Positions 1 to 8,216 of a DNA stretch of 39,159 nucleotides are shown here, piece by piece. How positions within the stretch are numbered: position 1 is the stretch's first letter; each line of letters opens with the position of its first letter. The stretch is taken from the NCBI GenBank assembly GCA_903906695.1, contig CAIVLG010000126.1, positions 1 to 39,159 of the forward strand, read 5' to 3'. The stretch comes from an uncultured beta proteobacterium (GTDB taxonomy: Bacteria > Pseudomonadota > Gammaproteobacteria > Burkholderiales > Burkholderiaceae_C). Both the position numbers and the translations under genes were made by a program. Under the pieces are notes generated by a model that worked only from the letters and a program-made list of their open reading frames with translations, did not search any database and was not told where the DNA came from.

Positions 1-46
1 ACTACACCCGCATTTTGAGTTCGCAGTTTACCCGATCAAGCGACTT

Positions 47-1027
47 TTAACTGGCCAGCGGCAAACAGATCTGGTCGATGCGCTTGAGCACATCAGGAGT
101 GAACAGCGGCAGCACCCTGAGGGCGTCCAGGTTGCTCTGCAGTTGCGCCACGCTGGAGGCGCCGGTGATGACGCTGCTGACTCTGGGGTTGTACGCGGCC
201 CAGGCAATCGCCATCTGGCTCAGACGGCAGCCGAGTTCGGTGGCGATCGCTTCGAGTTGTGTGACGGCGGCGTTGCGGGCTGCATCGGTCAGGCCCTTAA
301 CCAGAAAGCCCATGCCTTCGAGCGCGCCGCGGCTACCCGCCGGCACACCGCTGCGATACTTGCCGGTCAGCAGGCCGCTGGCCAGCGGACTCCAGGTGGT
401 CAGACCCAGGCCGATGTCTTCATAGAGCAGTTTGTACTCCTGCTCCACACGCTTGCGGTGAAACAGGTTGTACTGCGGCTGCTCCATCACCGGTTTGTGC
501 AGGTGATGCCGCTCCGCGATGTTCCAGGCGGCGCGGATTTCGTCGGCCGACCATTCGCTGATGCCCCAGTACAAGGCCTTGCCGCGGCTGATCATGTCGC
601 TCATGGCCCAGACGGTTTCCTCGATCGGCGTCTGCGGGTCGGGTCGGTGGCAGTAGACCAGGTCGATGAAATCGAGCCCCATGCGCTTGAGCGAGCCATC
701 GATCGCCTGCGTCAGGTATTTGCGGTTCAGCGTGTCCTTGCGGTTGATTGACTGGCCCTCGCGATCCAGGCCCCAGAAGAATTTGGTCGACACGACGTAG
801 TTCAGGCGCGGCCATTTGAGCGCCTTGATCGCCTCGCCCATCACGACCTCGCTCTTGCCAAGCGCATAGGCCTCGGCGTTGTCGAAGAAATTGACGCCAG
901 CATCGTATGCGGCCGCCATCATTTCTCGGGCCAGCGCGCTGTCTACCTGATTGTGATAAGTCACCCAGGAGCCGAGCGAGAGTTCGCTCAACTGCAAGCC
1001 GCTATGGCCAAGCCGTCGGTACTGCAT
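47..1027 (-). CDS. Aldo/keto reductase, Kv-beta/YghZ type
   Basis: This is a 326-residue NADPH-dependent aldo/keto reductase of the potassium-channel beta-subunit subgroup, a cytosolic TIM barrel that reduces aldehydes or ketones. The catalytic tetrad is visible as Asp49 and Tyr54 (FFDNAEAY), Lys82 (STKFF) and His127 (YCHRPD). I chose the ATG at 1027 rather than the upstream in-frame start at 1078 because the family begins with MQYRRLG and an AAGGAA ribosome site lies just upstream. It is the last gene of a minus-strand run with an ABC importer and two aminotransferases, 52 bases after the second permease. The neighbours suggest it might reduce an aldehyde formed by transamination of an amine. 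That role is inference: these enzymes are promiscuous, and methylglyoxal-type detoxification is the main alternative. Confidence 0.9.
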   Translation of the reverse strand: MQYRRLGHSGLQLSELSLGSWVTYHNQVDSALAREMMAAAYDAGVNFFDNAEAYALGKSEVVMGEAIKALKWPRLNYVVSTKFFWGLDREGQSINRKDTLNRKYLTQAIDGSLKRMGLDFIDLVYCHRPDPQTPIEETVWAMSDMISRGKALYWGISEWSADEIRAAWNIAERHHLHKPVMEQPQYNLFHRKRVEQEYKLLYEDIGLGLTTWSPLASGLLTGKYRSGVPAGSRGALEGMGFLVKGLTDAARNAAVTQLEAIATELGCRLSQMAIAWAAYNPRVSSVITGASSVAQLQSNLDALRVLPLFTPDVLKRIDQICLPLAS

Positions 1028-1079
1028 GAGGATTCCTTGAAAATTCGAACGAGCGGACAGCCGATGATAGGCGATCAAG

Positions 1080-1892
1080 CTATTTCTTCAAGGTGCTGCG
1101 GGTGCGGCGCTGCAGCATCTGCATCAGCATGAACAGCGTGGTGGAGAAGACGATCATGATGGTGGCTACTGCGGTCAGGGCCGGCGTCATGCTGTCGCGC
1201 AGGCCGGAGAACATTTCGCGTGGCAGGGTGCGCTGGTCCGGCCCGGCAATCAGCAAGGCAATCACCACATCGTCAAACGAGGCGGCAAAGGCAAACAGCG
1301 CGCCCGACGCCATGGCAGGCATGATGCCCGGCAGGGTGACCCGCAAGAACGTGGTGCGCGGCGTGGCGCCACAAGCCGCAGCGGCGCGCGCCAGATTGGG
1401 GTCCAGCAACTCCAGCGCGGTGAGCACCGGCACGACAACAAAGGGTACCGCAATCACGGTATGCGCGATGATCAAACCGGTGTAACTGCTGGTCAGCGAC
1501 AAGGGGGCCAGAAAGAAGTAGCAGGCCACGGCGATCAGGATCACCGGCACGATCATTGGTGACAGCATCACCAGCTTGAGCGCATCGGCCCACCACGCAT
1601 TGAGTCGCATCAGACCCAACGAGGCCAGGGTGCCCAGCAGCACCGAGATGACGGTGGCAAAGACGCCGACGTATAGCGAATTGCTCAGCGCCCTCAGCCA
1701 CTTGCCACCGCCCAGCACCTCGTGATACCAGCGTAGTGAAAGCCCGGGCAGCGGATAGGTCAAAAACGAACCGCTGGAAAACGACAGCGGAATGATGGCC
1801 GCGATGGGCACCAGCAAGAAACCCAGAATGAGGGCGCACAGCAGCCAGTACAGCGGCTTCCAAGGGAATTTAAACCGTTTCATTGCCGGCAT
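1080..1892 (-). CDS. ABC transporter permease, PotC-like
   Basis: A 270-residue inner-membrane permease of the spermidine/putrescine PotC type, in the MetI superfamily. A first membrane helix at about residues 14-36 precedes the typical serine-rich SFSSGSF segment and WYHEVL, followed by several hydrophobic helices. The EAA-type loop that contacts the ATPase is at [20 protein letters not shown]. The start ATG at 1892 shares one base with the stop of the upstream permease (TGATG), so translation is probably coupled; an ATG at 1883 is an alternative. It should pair with the PotB-like permease, PotA-like ATPase and periplasmic binding protein encoded just upstream. The substrate class (polyamine, GABA or related cation) rests on family and context only. 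Confidence 0.9.
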   Translation of the reverse strand: MPAMKRFKFPWKPLYWLLCALILGFLLVPIAAIIPLSFSSGSFLTYPLPGLSLRWYHEVLGGGKWLRALSNSLYVGVFATVISVLLGTLASLGLMRLNAWWADALKLVMLSPMIVPVILIAVACYFFLAPLSLTSSYTGLIIAHTVIAVPFVVVPVLTALELLDPNLARAAAACGATPRTTFLRVTLPGIMPAMASGALFAFAASFDDVVIALLIAGPDQRTLPREMFSGLRDSMTPALTAVATIMIVFSTTLFMLMQMLQRRTRSTLKK

Positions 1893-3070
1893 CAGCCCAT
1901 GGAAAGAGCGCGGCCGCCCGAGAGCTTGTGCGCCACGCCGTAGAGGACCAAGGTCGTCACAAGCATCATCAGCCCCAGCGCCGAGGCCAGTCCCCAGTTG
2001 CCGGTGTCGGTGGTGTAGGTGGCGACAAAGTAGGACAGCATCTGGTCGGAACCACCGCCGACCAGCGCCGGCGTGATGTAGTAACCCATCGCCAGAATGA
2101 AGACCATCACCGATCCGGCTGCAATCGCCGGCGCCGCCATCGGCAGATAGACCCTGAAAAAGGCGATCACCGGCGGCGCTCCCAGACTGGCCGCAGCGCG
2201 CATATAGTGCGGCGGAATGCCCTTGAGCACGCTGTAGAGCGGCAGGATCATGAAGGGCAGCAGCACGTGCGTCATCGCGATCAGCACCCCTGTGCGGTTG
2301 TAAATAAGGGTCAAGGGCTCGGCAATCAGGCCCAGGCGCATCAGCAGCGTGTTGACCATGCCTTCGCGCTGCAGCACCACGACCCAGGCGGCGGTGCGCA
2401 CCAAGAGCGAAGTCCAGAACGGCAGCAGCACCAGAATCATCAACCAGTCGGCGGTCTTCTGGGTGACCTGGGTCAACAGCATGGCGACCGGAAAACCCAT
2501 CAGAAGGCACAGCAGAGTGACGCTGGCGCTGATGCCCAGTGTACGCAACAACACATCGACGTAGATGCGATTGGCCTCGGTCGCGCGTTCGATCTCGCCG
2601 CTCGCATTTCGCGCCAGATCGAAGGCGGCCAGCAAGTAGTAGCCCGAGACCGGGCCGTGGGCGCGCTTGACCGCGGCAAAGAATTCCGGGCTCGCGAGGG
2701 TCGGGTCTATCGCTGTGAAAAACTCGGCACCAAAAACGGTCCCGGCCTGTGCCGAGGACACTTCACGGGCAGCACGCATCAGCGTGCTGCGCACCCCGTT
2801 GACCTCGTAATTCAGCCGGCGCGCGGCATCGGCCAGTGTGCTGGCGGCGCGGGCCTCAACCAGGTCCTGCGCCAGGCCAGAGAAGAGCTGGGGCGGCAAG
2901 GCCTGACCGCTCTGCCAGCTCTGCAACTCGGTCAGTGTCCGTGGCAGCGCGCGCGGCACTTCGGCCTCTCGTACCGCCAACGAAAGCAGCCATACCAGTG
3001 GCGCCACAAAAAACACCAGCAGAAACCCGGTCAGGGGCAGCAGCAGGGCGGTTCGCTGGCGCAGCAGCAT
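1892..3070 (-). CDS. ABC transporter permease, PotB-like, with long periplasmic insertion
   Basis: A 392-residue inner-membrane permease of the PotB type. The first helix (about residues 8-30) is followed by roughly 130 residues of hydrophilic, Ala-rich sequence before the remaining helices start near VDVLLRTLGISASVTLL. Classical PotB is about 285 residues, so this protein carries an extra extracytoplasmic segment. The C-terminal half shows the MetI core and an EAA loop at RAAASLGAPPVIAFFRVYLP. A TTG at 3082 is in frame, but the ATG at 3070 leads straight into the basic, then hydrophobic, N-terminus and was chosen. It lies 22 bases after the binding-protein stop and overlaps the next permease by one base. 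It forms the membrane channel with that partner. Confidence 0.9.
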   Translation of the reverse strand: MLLRQRTALLLPLTGFLLVFFVAPLVWLLSLAVREAEVPRALPRTLTELQSWQSGQALPPQLFSGLAQDLVEARAASTLADAARRLNYEVNGVRSTLMRAAREVSSAQAGTVFGAEFFTAIDPTLASPEFFAAVKRAHGPVSGYYLLAAFDLARNASGEIERATEANRIYVDVLLRTLGISASVTLLCLLMGFPVAMLLTQVTQKTADWLMILVLLPFWTSLLVRTAAWVVVLQREGMVNTLLMRLGLIAEPLTLIYNRTGVLIAMTHVLLPFMILPLYSVLKGIPPHYMRAAASLGAPPVIAFFRVYLPMAAPAIAAGSVMVFILAMGYYITPALVGGGSDQMLSYFVATYTTDTGNWGLASALGLMMLVTTLVLYGVAHKLSGGRALSMG

Positions 3071-3092
3071 AGCGGGCGTCAATGCCGGCAGA

Positions 3093-4142
3093 TTACTTGG
3101 TGCCAGCCCACTTGGTCCAGCGCTCGGCCAGCTTGTCGCCGTTGTCGATCCAGAATTTCACATCTTCAGCAAAGGCCTGCTTGTGAATTTCCGGGTTGGT
3201 TGGCAGGTCGCCCAGCAAGGACTTGTCGATCAGCGGTGTGGCTTCGGCCGCGGTCACACCGTAGCGCACGAACTTGGGCAACTTGGCCTGATTCTCCGGG
3301 CGGCCCAAAAATTCAACCAGTTTCTCAGCGTTGGCTTTCAGCGGTGTGCCTTTCATGATGACCCAGCTGTCCATCGTGTAGGGCGTGTCTTTCCAGACCA
3401 TCTTGAAATTTTTCTTGTCTTTGTCGTTGGCGGCTGTGATGCGGCCGTTGTAGGCGGTGGTCATGGCGACGTCGCCAGCAGCCAGCATCTGCGGTGGCTG
3501 CGCGCCGCTCTTCCAGAACACCAGATCGCCCTTGATCGAATCGAGTTTCTTGAAGGCGCGTTCGATCCCTTCGGGCGTGCGCAGCACCTTGTAAACCTCC
3601 TTGGACGAAACACCATCGGCGATCAGGGCCACTTCAAGGTTCCATTTGGCGCCGTTGCGGATGGAGCGCTTGCCCGGAATCTTTTTGGTATCGAAGAAGT
3701 CGGCCCAGCCATTGGGGGCGTTCTTGATCTTGTCACCGTCGTAGGCCAGTACCAGGTTGTAGATGATGGCGCCCACGCCGCAGGCATGCACCGTGCCCGG
3801 CAGGTAGCGGGCGGCACCACCGATCTTTGTCACATCCATTTTTTCGTAGAGACCTTCGTCGCAGCCTACTTCGAGTTCATCGGCCTCCACCTGCACCACG
3901 TCCCAGTTGTTGTTGCCGCCCTTGATCTTGGTCCGCAACACGCCCAGGCCGCCATCCCAGGCTTCATCGGTCAGCTTGATGCCGGTCGCATTGAAGGGTT
4001 TGAAGAAGACCTCCTTCTGACCGTCCTGGTAAGCGCCGCCCCAGGACACGATGTTGAGGTCGCGCGACTGCGCCTGCGCCTGCCCGGTCAGACAGACCAG
4101 GGCGACAGCGCCGACGACCGATGCAAGTACATGTTTCTTCAT
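3093..4142 (-). CDS. Periplasmic substrate-binding protein, PotD-like
   Basis: A 349-residue solute-binding protein of the PotD/PotF-like group. It has a Sec signal peptide (MKKH, hydrophobic stretch, cleavage probably after AQAQ at about residue 25) and no lipobox, so it should be soluble in the periplasm. The mature protein opens with NIVSWGGAYQ, typical of PotD-like proteins, and contains the AYNGRI segment near its second domain. The ATG at 4142 was chosen over an upstream in-frame start because a GGAG ribosome site precedes it and it gives a clean signal peptide. It lies between the ATPase and the permease genes. The family includes binders of putrescine, spermidine, GABA and opines; the adjacent GABA-type aminotransferase makes GABA or putrescine likely but not proven. 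Confidence 0.9.
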   Translation of the reverse strand: MKKHVLASVVGAVALVCLTGQAQAQSRDLNIVSWGGAYQDGQKEVFFKPFNATGIKLTDEAWDGGLGVLRTKIKGGNNNWDVVQVEADELEVGCDEGLYEKMDVTKIGGAARYLPGTVHACGVGAIIYNLVLAYDGDKIKNAPNGWADFFDTKKIPGKRSIRNGAKWNLEVALIADGVSSKEVYKVLRTPEGIERAFKKLDSIKGDLVFWKSGAQPPQMLAAGDVAMTTAYNGRITAANDKDKKNFKMVWKDTPYTMDSWVIMKGTPLKANAEKLVEFLGRPENQAKLPKFVRYGVTAAEATPLIDKSLLGDLPTNPEIHKQAFAEDVKFWIDNGDKLAERWTKWAGTK

Positions 4143-4182
4143 AAGTGATCTCCGTTGTAAAAATGAGTGAACCATCAAGTCT

Positions 4183-5307
4183 TCAAAATACCCATGCGTC
4201 TTCGGGCCGAAACCCGAGACACAGGTTTTGCCCCACCACCAAGCCCGCGGGCAAAGCCCCAGGACTGATTTTTGCAAACCATTGCGGCACCGCTTCCGAA
4301 GCGTTGCTGCCAACGCTGTCGAGGCGCGCGACCAGGCGCCAGTGGTCACCTTGATGGATCAGGTCCAGCAAGGTTGCGTTCAGGCGATTCGGTGTTGCCA
4401 GTGCTGCGCCCTCGGGTGCGACCTGCAAAAATTCAGGACGCACACAAAGTTTGACGGCAGAACTTTCTGCCATCGCCTGGCCGCTGCAAATTCGCGCCTG
4501 CAGAGCTTGCCCGCTGCCGGTTCTGACGCCGGTCGGCGTTGCCGCCTCGCTCGCCGCGATGCCTTGCGCCAGGGTGCAGTTGAGCATGTTGTTGTCGCCC
4601 AGGAAATTGGCGACAAATGGATTGGCTGGCGCGTTGTAGAGTTGTTGCGGAGAGGCGAGTTGCTCGATGCGGCCCTGGTTGAAAACGGCGACCCGGTCCG
4701 ACAGGGTCATGGCCTCCGACTGGTCATGCGTCACAAACACCATGGTGACGCCGAGTTCGCGGTGCAGGCGGCGGATCTCCAACTGCATTTCTTCGCGCAG
4801 CTTCTTGTCCAGGGCCGACAAGGGTTCGTCCATTAGCACCAGACGCGGCTCGAACACCAGCGCCCTTGCCAGTGCCACCCGCTGCTGCTGACCGCCCGAC
4901 AACTGGTTCGGCTTGCGGTGCGTGAAGTTTTCCAGATGCACCTTGGCCAGTGCAGCGCTGACTTTCTCGGCAATGGTTGTCGCAGGAACTTTGCGCACAG
5001 ACAGCGGGAAGGCGACGTTCTCTGCCACCGTCATGTGCGGGAACAGGGAATAACTTTGAAACACGACGCCCATGTTGCGCTGATGCGCCGGTAACGATTC
5101 AATCGATGCGCCGTCGAGCCTGATGCTGCCCGAGCTCGGAGCTTCAAAACCGGCCAACAGCATCAGCGTGGTGGTCTTGCCGGAGCCCGATGGACCAAGC
5201 AAAGTCAGAAATTCGCCGGCCTCGATGTGAAGATTCAAGTCATTTACCGCAGCCGTCGGACTGCCTGGGTAGTGCTTGAAAACGCGCTCAAATTCAATCA
5301 AGGCCAT
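4183..5307 (-). CDS. ABC transporter ATP-binding protein, PotA-like
   Basis: A 374-residue cytoplasmic ATPase energising the neighbouring permeases. Motifs are complete: Walker A GPSGSGKTT at residues 38-46, Q-loop Gln84, signature LSGGQ at 136-140, Walker B VLMDEP at 157-162 with catalytic Glu161, and switch His194 (VTHDQSEAM). The remaining 130 residues form a TOBE-type regulatory domain, as in PotA and MalK-like importers. The gene order aminotransferase, ATPase, binding protein, permease, permease is that of many polyamine-type operons. It starts at the ATG at 5307, 46 bases after the upstream aminotransferase, a gap that may hold an internal promoter. Its stop lies 40 bases before the binding protein start. 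Confidence 0.93.
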   Translation of the reverse strand: MALIEFERVFKHYPGSPTAAVNDLNLHIEAGEFLTLLGPSGSGKTTTLMLLAGFEAPSSGSIRLDGASIESLPAHQRNMGVVFQSYSLFPHMTVAENVAFPLSVRKVPATTIAEKVSAALAKVHLENFTHRKPNQLSGGQQQRVALARALVFEPRLVLMDEPLSALDKKLREEMQLEIRRLHRELGVTMVFVTHDQSEAMTLSDRVAVFNQGRIEQLASPQQLYNAPANPFVANFLGDNNMLNCTLAQGIAASEAATPTGVRTGSGQALQARICSGQAMAESSAVKLCVRPEFLQVAPEGAALATPNRLNATLLDLIHQGDHWRLVARLDSVGSNASEAVPQWFAKISPGALPAGLVVGQNLCLGFRPEDAWVF

Positions 5308-5333
5308 GCTGCGTCAACTTTAGATGTTCCCTC

Positions 5334-5339
5334 ACTATA
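5334..5339 (-). promoter_or_regulatory. Possible -10 element of an internal promoter before the ABC importer genes
   Basis: On the minus strand this reads TATAGT, a five-of-six match to the sigma-70 -10 box, about 27 bases before the ATPase start. It sits in an imperfect 14-base palindrome (5331-5344, CTCACTATAGCGAG). I could not find a good -35 box at the right spacing, so an activator would be needed if it is real. It could let the importer be expressed separately from the aminotransferases. Confidence 0.25.
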
Positions 5340-5353
5340 GCGAGTCCACTTGC

Positions 5354-6754
5354 TCAGGATTGGTTGGCCTGCCAGACCTTGACCCATGCCAGCGTGTCGT
5401 CCAGTGCCAGCTGCGTTCGTTCCAGGATGGCATCAATCTCGGATTCGGAAATGATCAGGGGCGGTGAAAAAGCAATCACATCGCCCATCAGCACCCGCAC
5501 AATCAGACCGTGGGCTTGTGCGCGCTGAACAAAGTAGGCGCCGACGCCGCGTTTCGGATCAAACGGTTTTCGCAGCAATGGGTCCGCAGCCAACTCGAGT
5601 GCGCCGATCAGGCCGAGTCCGCGTGCCTCGCCAACCAGTGGGTGAGCCTTGAAATTCTGCAAGCCTTGCTGCAGTCGGGGGCCGACCTTCTGCACGTGGC
5701 CGATCACATTGTCGGCGTCGTAGATGCGCAAGGTCTCCAGCGCCACCGCGCAGGCCAGCGGGTGACCGCTGTAGGTGTAGCCATGACCGAAAGTGCCGAG
5801 CTCGGCGCTGGCGTCGGCTATGACCTGGTAGATATCGTCGGTCAGGTACAGCGCCGACATCGGAACATAGGCCGAAGTGAGCATCTTGGCGACCGTAATC
5901 ATGTCAGGCTTCAGATCGAACACCTGAGTGCCGAAGGCCTGCCCGAGCCGGCCGAAACCAGTGATCACCTCATCAACCAGAAACAGGATGTCGTACTTCT
6001 TCAGGATCGCCTGTATTTTGGCAAAGTAGCCCGCCGGCGGCACGATGACACCGCCGGCGCCCTGCACCGGCTCGGCGATGAAGGCGGCCACTGTCTCGGG
6101 CCCCTCGCGCAGGATGGTGTCTTCGAGTTCCTTAGCCAGGCGATCGACAAATTGGGCTTCGGTTTCACCGGGCAGTCCAAATTGATACAGGTGCGGACAA
6201 CCCACGCGCACGATGCCGGGCAGTGGCAGGTCGAAATTCTGGTGCATCATGGCCAGGCCGGACATCGACGCCGCAGCCGCCGTAACGCCGTGATAGCCCT
6301 TGTTGCGCGCGATGATTTTCTTTTTGAGCGGCCGACCCTTGGCGTTGTTGTAGTAGCGCACCAGCTTGAAGGCGGTGTCGTTCGACTCCGACCCTGAGTT
6401 GGCAAACAGCACGCGCGCCATCGGCACCGGCGCCCATCGGATCATGGCCTCAACCAGCTCGGTCACCGGTCCCGGAACCTTGCCCGAAAACGAGTGGTAG
6501 TAAGGCAGGGTGCTCATCTGCCGATAGGCGGCGTCGGCGAGGCGCTTTTCAGAAAATCCGAGCGAGGCGCACCAAAGCCCCGCCATGCCTTCGATATAGG
6601 CCTTGCCATCTTCATCGAAAACCTGCACGCCTTCACCGCGCACGATCACCAGCGGCCCGTCGCGCTCGTGGTCACGGAGTTGCGTGTAGGGATGCAGGTG
6701 GTGCCTGACGTCGCTTTGTCCGGCCGGCGAAAACACTGTTTTGAGGTCGTTCAT
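5354..6754 (-). CDS. Class III aminotransferase, SpuC/omega-amine:pyruvate type
   Basis: A 466-residue PLP-dependent aminotransferase resembling putrescine:pyruvate aminotransferase SpuC and other omega-amino acid:pyruvate enzymes. It would move an omega-amino group to pyruvate, giving alanine and an aldehyde. Visible elements are the cofactor phosphate-binding segment NSGSESNDTA (119-128), the Tyr-His pair in KGYHG (152-156), EPVQGAGG (228-235), DEVITGFGR (261-269) with the PLP-contacting Asp, and the Schiff-base lysine Lys290 (TVAKMLTS). I chose the ATG at 6754, not the TTG at 6793, because it avoids overlap with the upstream gene and matches the family start. It lies 11 bases after the GABA aminotransferase stop, so the two are almost certainly co-transcribed. 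Substrate choice among putrescine, cadaverine, beta-alanine and similar amines cannot be read from the sequence. Confidence 0.88.
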   Translation of the reverse strand: MNDLKTVFSPAGQSDVRHHLHPYTQLRDHERDGPLVIVRGEGVQVFDEDGKAYIEGMAGLWCASLGFSEKRLADAAYRQMSTLPYYHSFSGKVPGPVTELVEAMIRWAPVPMARVLFANSGSESNDTAFKLVRYYNNAKGRPLKKKIIARNKGYHGVTAAAASMSGLAMMHQNFDLPLPGIVRVGCPHLYQFGLPGETEAQFVDRLAKELEDTILREGPETVAAFIAEPVQGAGGVIVPPAGYFAKIQAILKKYDILFLVDEVITGFGRLGQAFGTQVFDLKPDMITVAKMLTSAYVPMSALYLTDDIYQVIADASAELGTFGHGYTYSGHPLACAVALETLRIYDADNVIGHVQKVGPRLQQGLQNFKAHPLVGEARGLGLIGALELAADPLLRKPFDPKRGVGAYFVQRAQAHGLIVRVLMGDVIAFSPPLIISESEIDAILERTQLALDDTLAWVKVWQANQS

Positions 6755-6765
6755 GGAACTGAAAA

Positions 6766-8064
6766 TCAGACGGACTGAATGGCTGTCAGACAAGCGTCCA
6801 TGATAGCAAGGCCTTCATCGATGATGGCGTCGCTGGCGGTCAGCGGCACCAGGATGCGCACGACGTTGCCATAGGTGCCGCAGGACAGCAGGATGAGACC
6901 GCGCTTGGTCGCCTCGGCACACAGGCGCTTGGTCATGTCGGCATCAGGCTGCTGCAGATCGCCGCCCTTGCACAGTTCGATTGCCACCATGGCACCGAGT
7001 CCGCGCACATCGACGACGCAGCGGTTCTTCGCCGCCAGCGCCTTCAGGCTGGTCATCAGGCGCGCTCCCAGCTGGCGGCTACGCTCCAGCAGGTTTTCCT
7101 TGGCAAAGATGTCGAGCACGGCCAGACCAGCCGCGCACGACATCGGGCTGCCGGCGTAGGTGCCGCCAAGTCCGCCTGGCGCGGGTGCATCCATCACCTC
7201 GGCGCGGCCTACCACCGCCGAGATCGGAAAGCCCCCCGCCATCGATTTGGCCATCGTGATCAGGTCCGGCGCGACACCGCTTTGCTCCACCGCAAACCAG
7301 GTGCCGGTGCGACCGGCGCCAGTCTGGATTTCATCGGCAACCATGACGATGCCGTGCTGGTCGCACAGTGCGCGCAGGCGTTGCAGAAATTCGGGTGGCG
7401 CCACATTGAAGCCGCCTTCGCCCTGCACCGGTTCGACGATGATGGCTGCCACGCGGCTGGCTTCGACGTCGTTCTTGAAAATGGATTCCACCGAGGCGAT
7501 TGAGTCATCGACGCTGACGCCATGCAGGGCGTCGGGAAAGCGCGCGTGGAAGATCTCGCCCGGGAACGGACCGAAGCCGGTTTTGTAGGGTGCGACCTTG
7601 CCGGTCAGGCCCAGTGTCAGCAGGGTACGTCCGTGGTAGCCGCTGGTGAAGGCGATGACGGCGCTGCGCTTGGTGTAGGAGCGGGCGATCTTGATCGCGT
7701 TCTCCACCGCCTCGGCGCCGGTGCTCAGGAACATCGTCTTCTTGGCGAAGTTGCCCGGTGCCAGCGCGTTGATGCGCTCGGCCAGTTCGACGTAGGGCTC
7801 GTAGGCCAGCACCTGGAAGCAGGTGTGGGTGTAGAGGTCGAGTTGCGCCTTGACCGCCTCAATGATGGCCGGATGGCGGTGCCCGGTATTGAGCACGGCA
7901 ATGCCGCCGGCGAAGTCGATGTAGCGTTTGCCCTCGACGTCCCAGATTTCGGCATTCTCGCCGCGGGCGATGAAGACTTCGTGGCTTTGGCCAACGCCAC
8001 GCGGAATGGCGGCCTGCCGGCGTGCCATCAGGGCAGCATTCTTGAGTTCAGGTTCGCGGTGCAT
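6766..8064 (-). CDS. gabT: 4-aminobutyrate aminotransferase
   Basis: A 432-residue class III aminotransferase very like bacterial GabT, which converts GABA and 2-oxoglutarate to succinic semialdehyde and glutamate. It shows the N-terminal PRGVGQSHEVFIARG, the substrate loop FAGGIAVLNTGHRHP (51-65), STGAEAVENAIKIAR (114-128), EPVQGEGGF (211-219), ADEIQTGAGRTG (243-254) and the PLP lysine Lys273 in AKSMAGGFP. Length and motifs match the family closely. The ATG at 8064 is preceded by a GGAG ribosome site. It is the first gene of the seven-gene minus-strand run and faces a MocR-type regulator across 152 bases. 5-Aminovalerate is a common second substrate of GabT. The dehydrogenase that would oxidise the semialdehyde is not in this window. 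Confidence 0.92.
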   Translation of the reverse strand: MHREPELKNAALMARRQAAIPRGVGQSHEVFIARGENAEIWDVEGKRYIDFAGGIAVLNTGHRHPAIIEAVKAQLDLYTHTCFQVLAYEPYVELAERINALAPGNFAKKTMFLSTGAEAVENAIKIARSYTKRSAVIAFTSGYHGRTLLTLGLTGKVAPYKTGFGPFPGEIFHARFPDALHGVSVDDSIASVESIFKNDVEASRVAAIIVEPVQGEGGFNVAPPEFLQRLRALCDQHGIVMVADEIQTGAGRTGTWFAVEQSGVAPDLITMAKSMAGGFPISAVVGRAEVMDAPAPGGLGGTYAGSPMSCAAGLAVLDIFAKENLLERSRQLGARLMTSLKALAAKNRCVVDVRGLGAMVAIELCKGGDLQQPDADMTKRLCAEATKRGLILLSCGTYGNVVRILVPLTASDAIIDEGLAIMDACLTAIQSV

Positions 8065-8119
8065 AGCTCTCCAGCGGTGTTGAGATGGTTGATGGACTGC
8101 TGCAACTGTAGGCCAACAC

Positions 8120-8132
8120 GGTAGCGGCTACC
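8120..8132. promoter_or_regulatory. 13-base perfect palindrome, candidate operator
   Basis: GGTAGC-G-GCTACC is a perfect inverted repeat with six-base arms, 56 bases upstream of gabT and 85 bases upstream of the MocR-type gene. Its position in a divergent control region makes it a candidate binding site, possibly for the adjacent regulator. No experimental motif for this regulator is known to me. Confidence 0.4.
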
Positions 8133-8160
8133 ATATACAGCTGCTTCCAAATTCAGGGTG

Positions 8161-8190
8161 TACTGTGCAGCTGACGTGACCTGTACAGTG
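8161..8190. promoter_or_regulatory. Imperfect inverted repeat, candidate MocR operator
   Basis: TACTGTGCAG at 8161-8170 and CTGTACAGTG at 8181-8190 are inverted copies matching at 8 of 10 positions. The right arm contains the perfect palindrome CTGTACAG. The site ends 26 bases before the regulator's start codon. The hexamer CAGCTG also occurs at 8138-8143 and 8168-8173, exactly 30 bases apart or about three helical turns, which fits the spaced-site binding known for GabR-like dimers. Assignment to this regulator is inference. Confidence 0.45.
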
Positions 8191-8216
8191 AAACCCTTAG
8201 ACCCATCCGCCGTCCC

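Noticed and set aside
1883-3358. A 491-codon plus-strand open frame antisense to both permeases and the binding-protein gene
   Set aside because: It is rich in Arg, His, Gln and Gly with no recognisable domain, and the opposite strand encodes clear membrane permeases. Long antisense frames are expected in GC-rich DNA.
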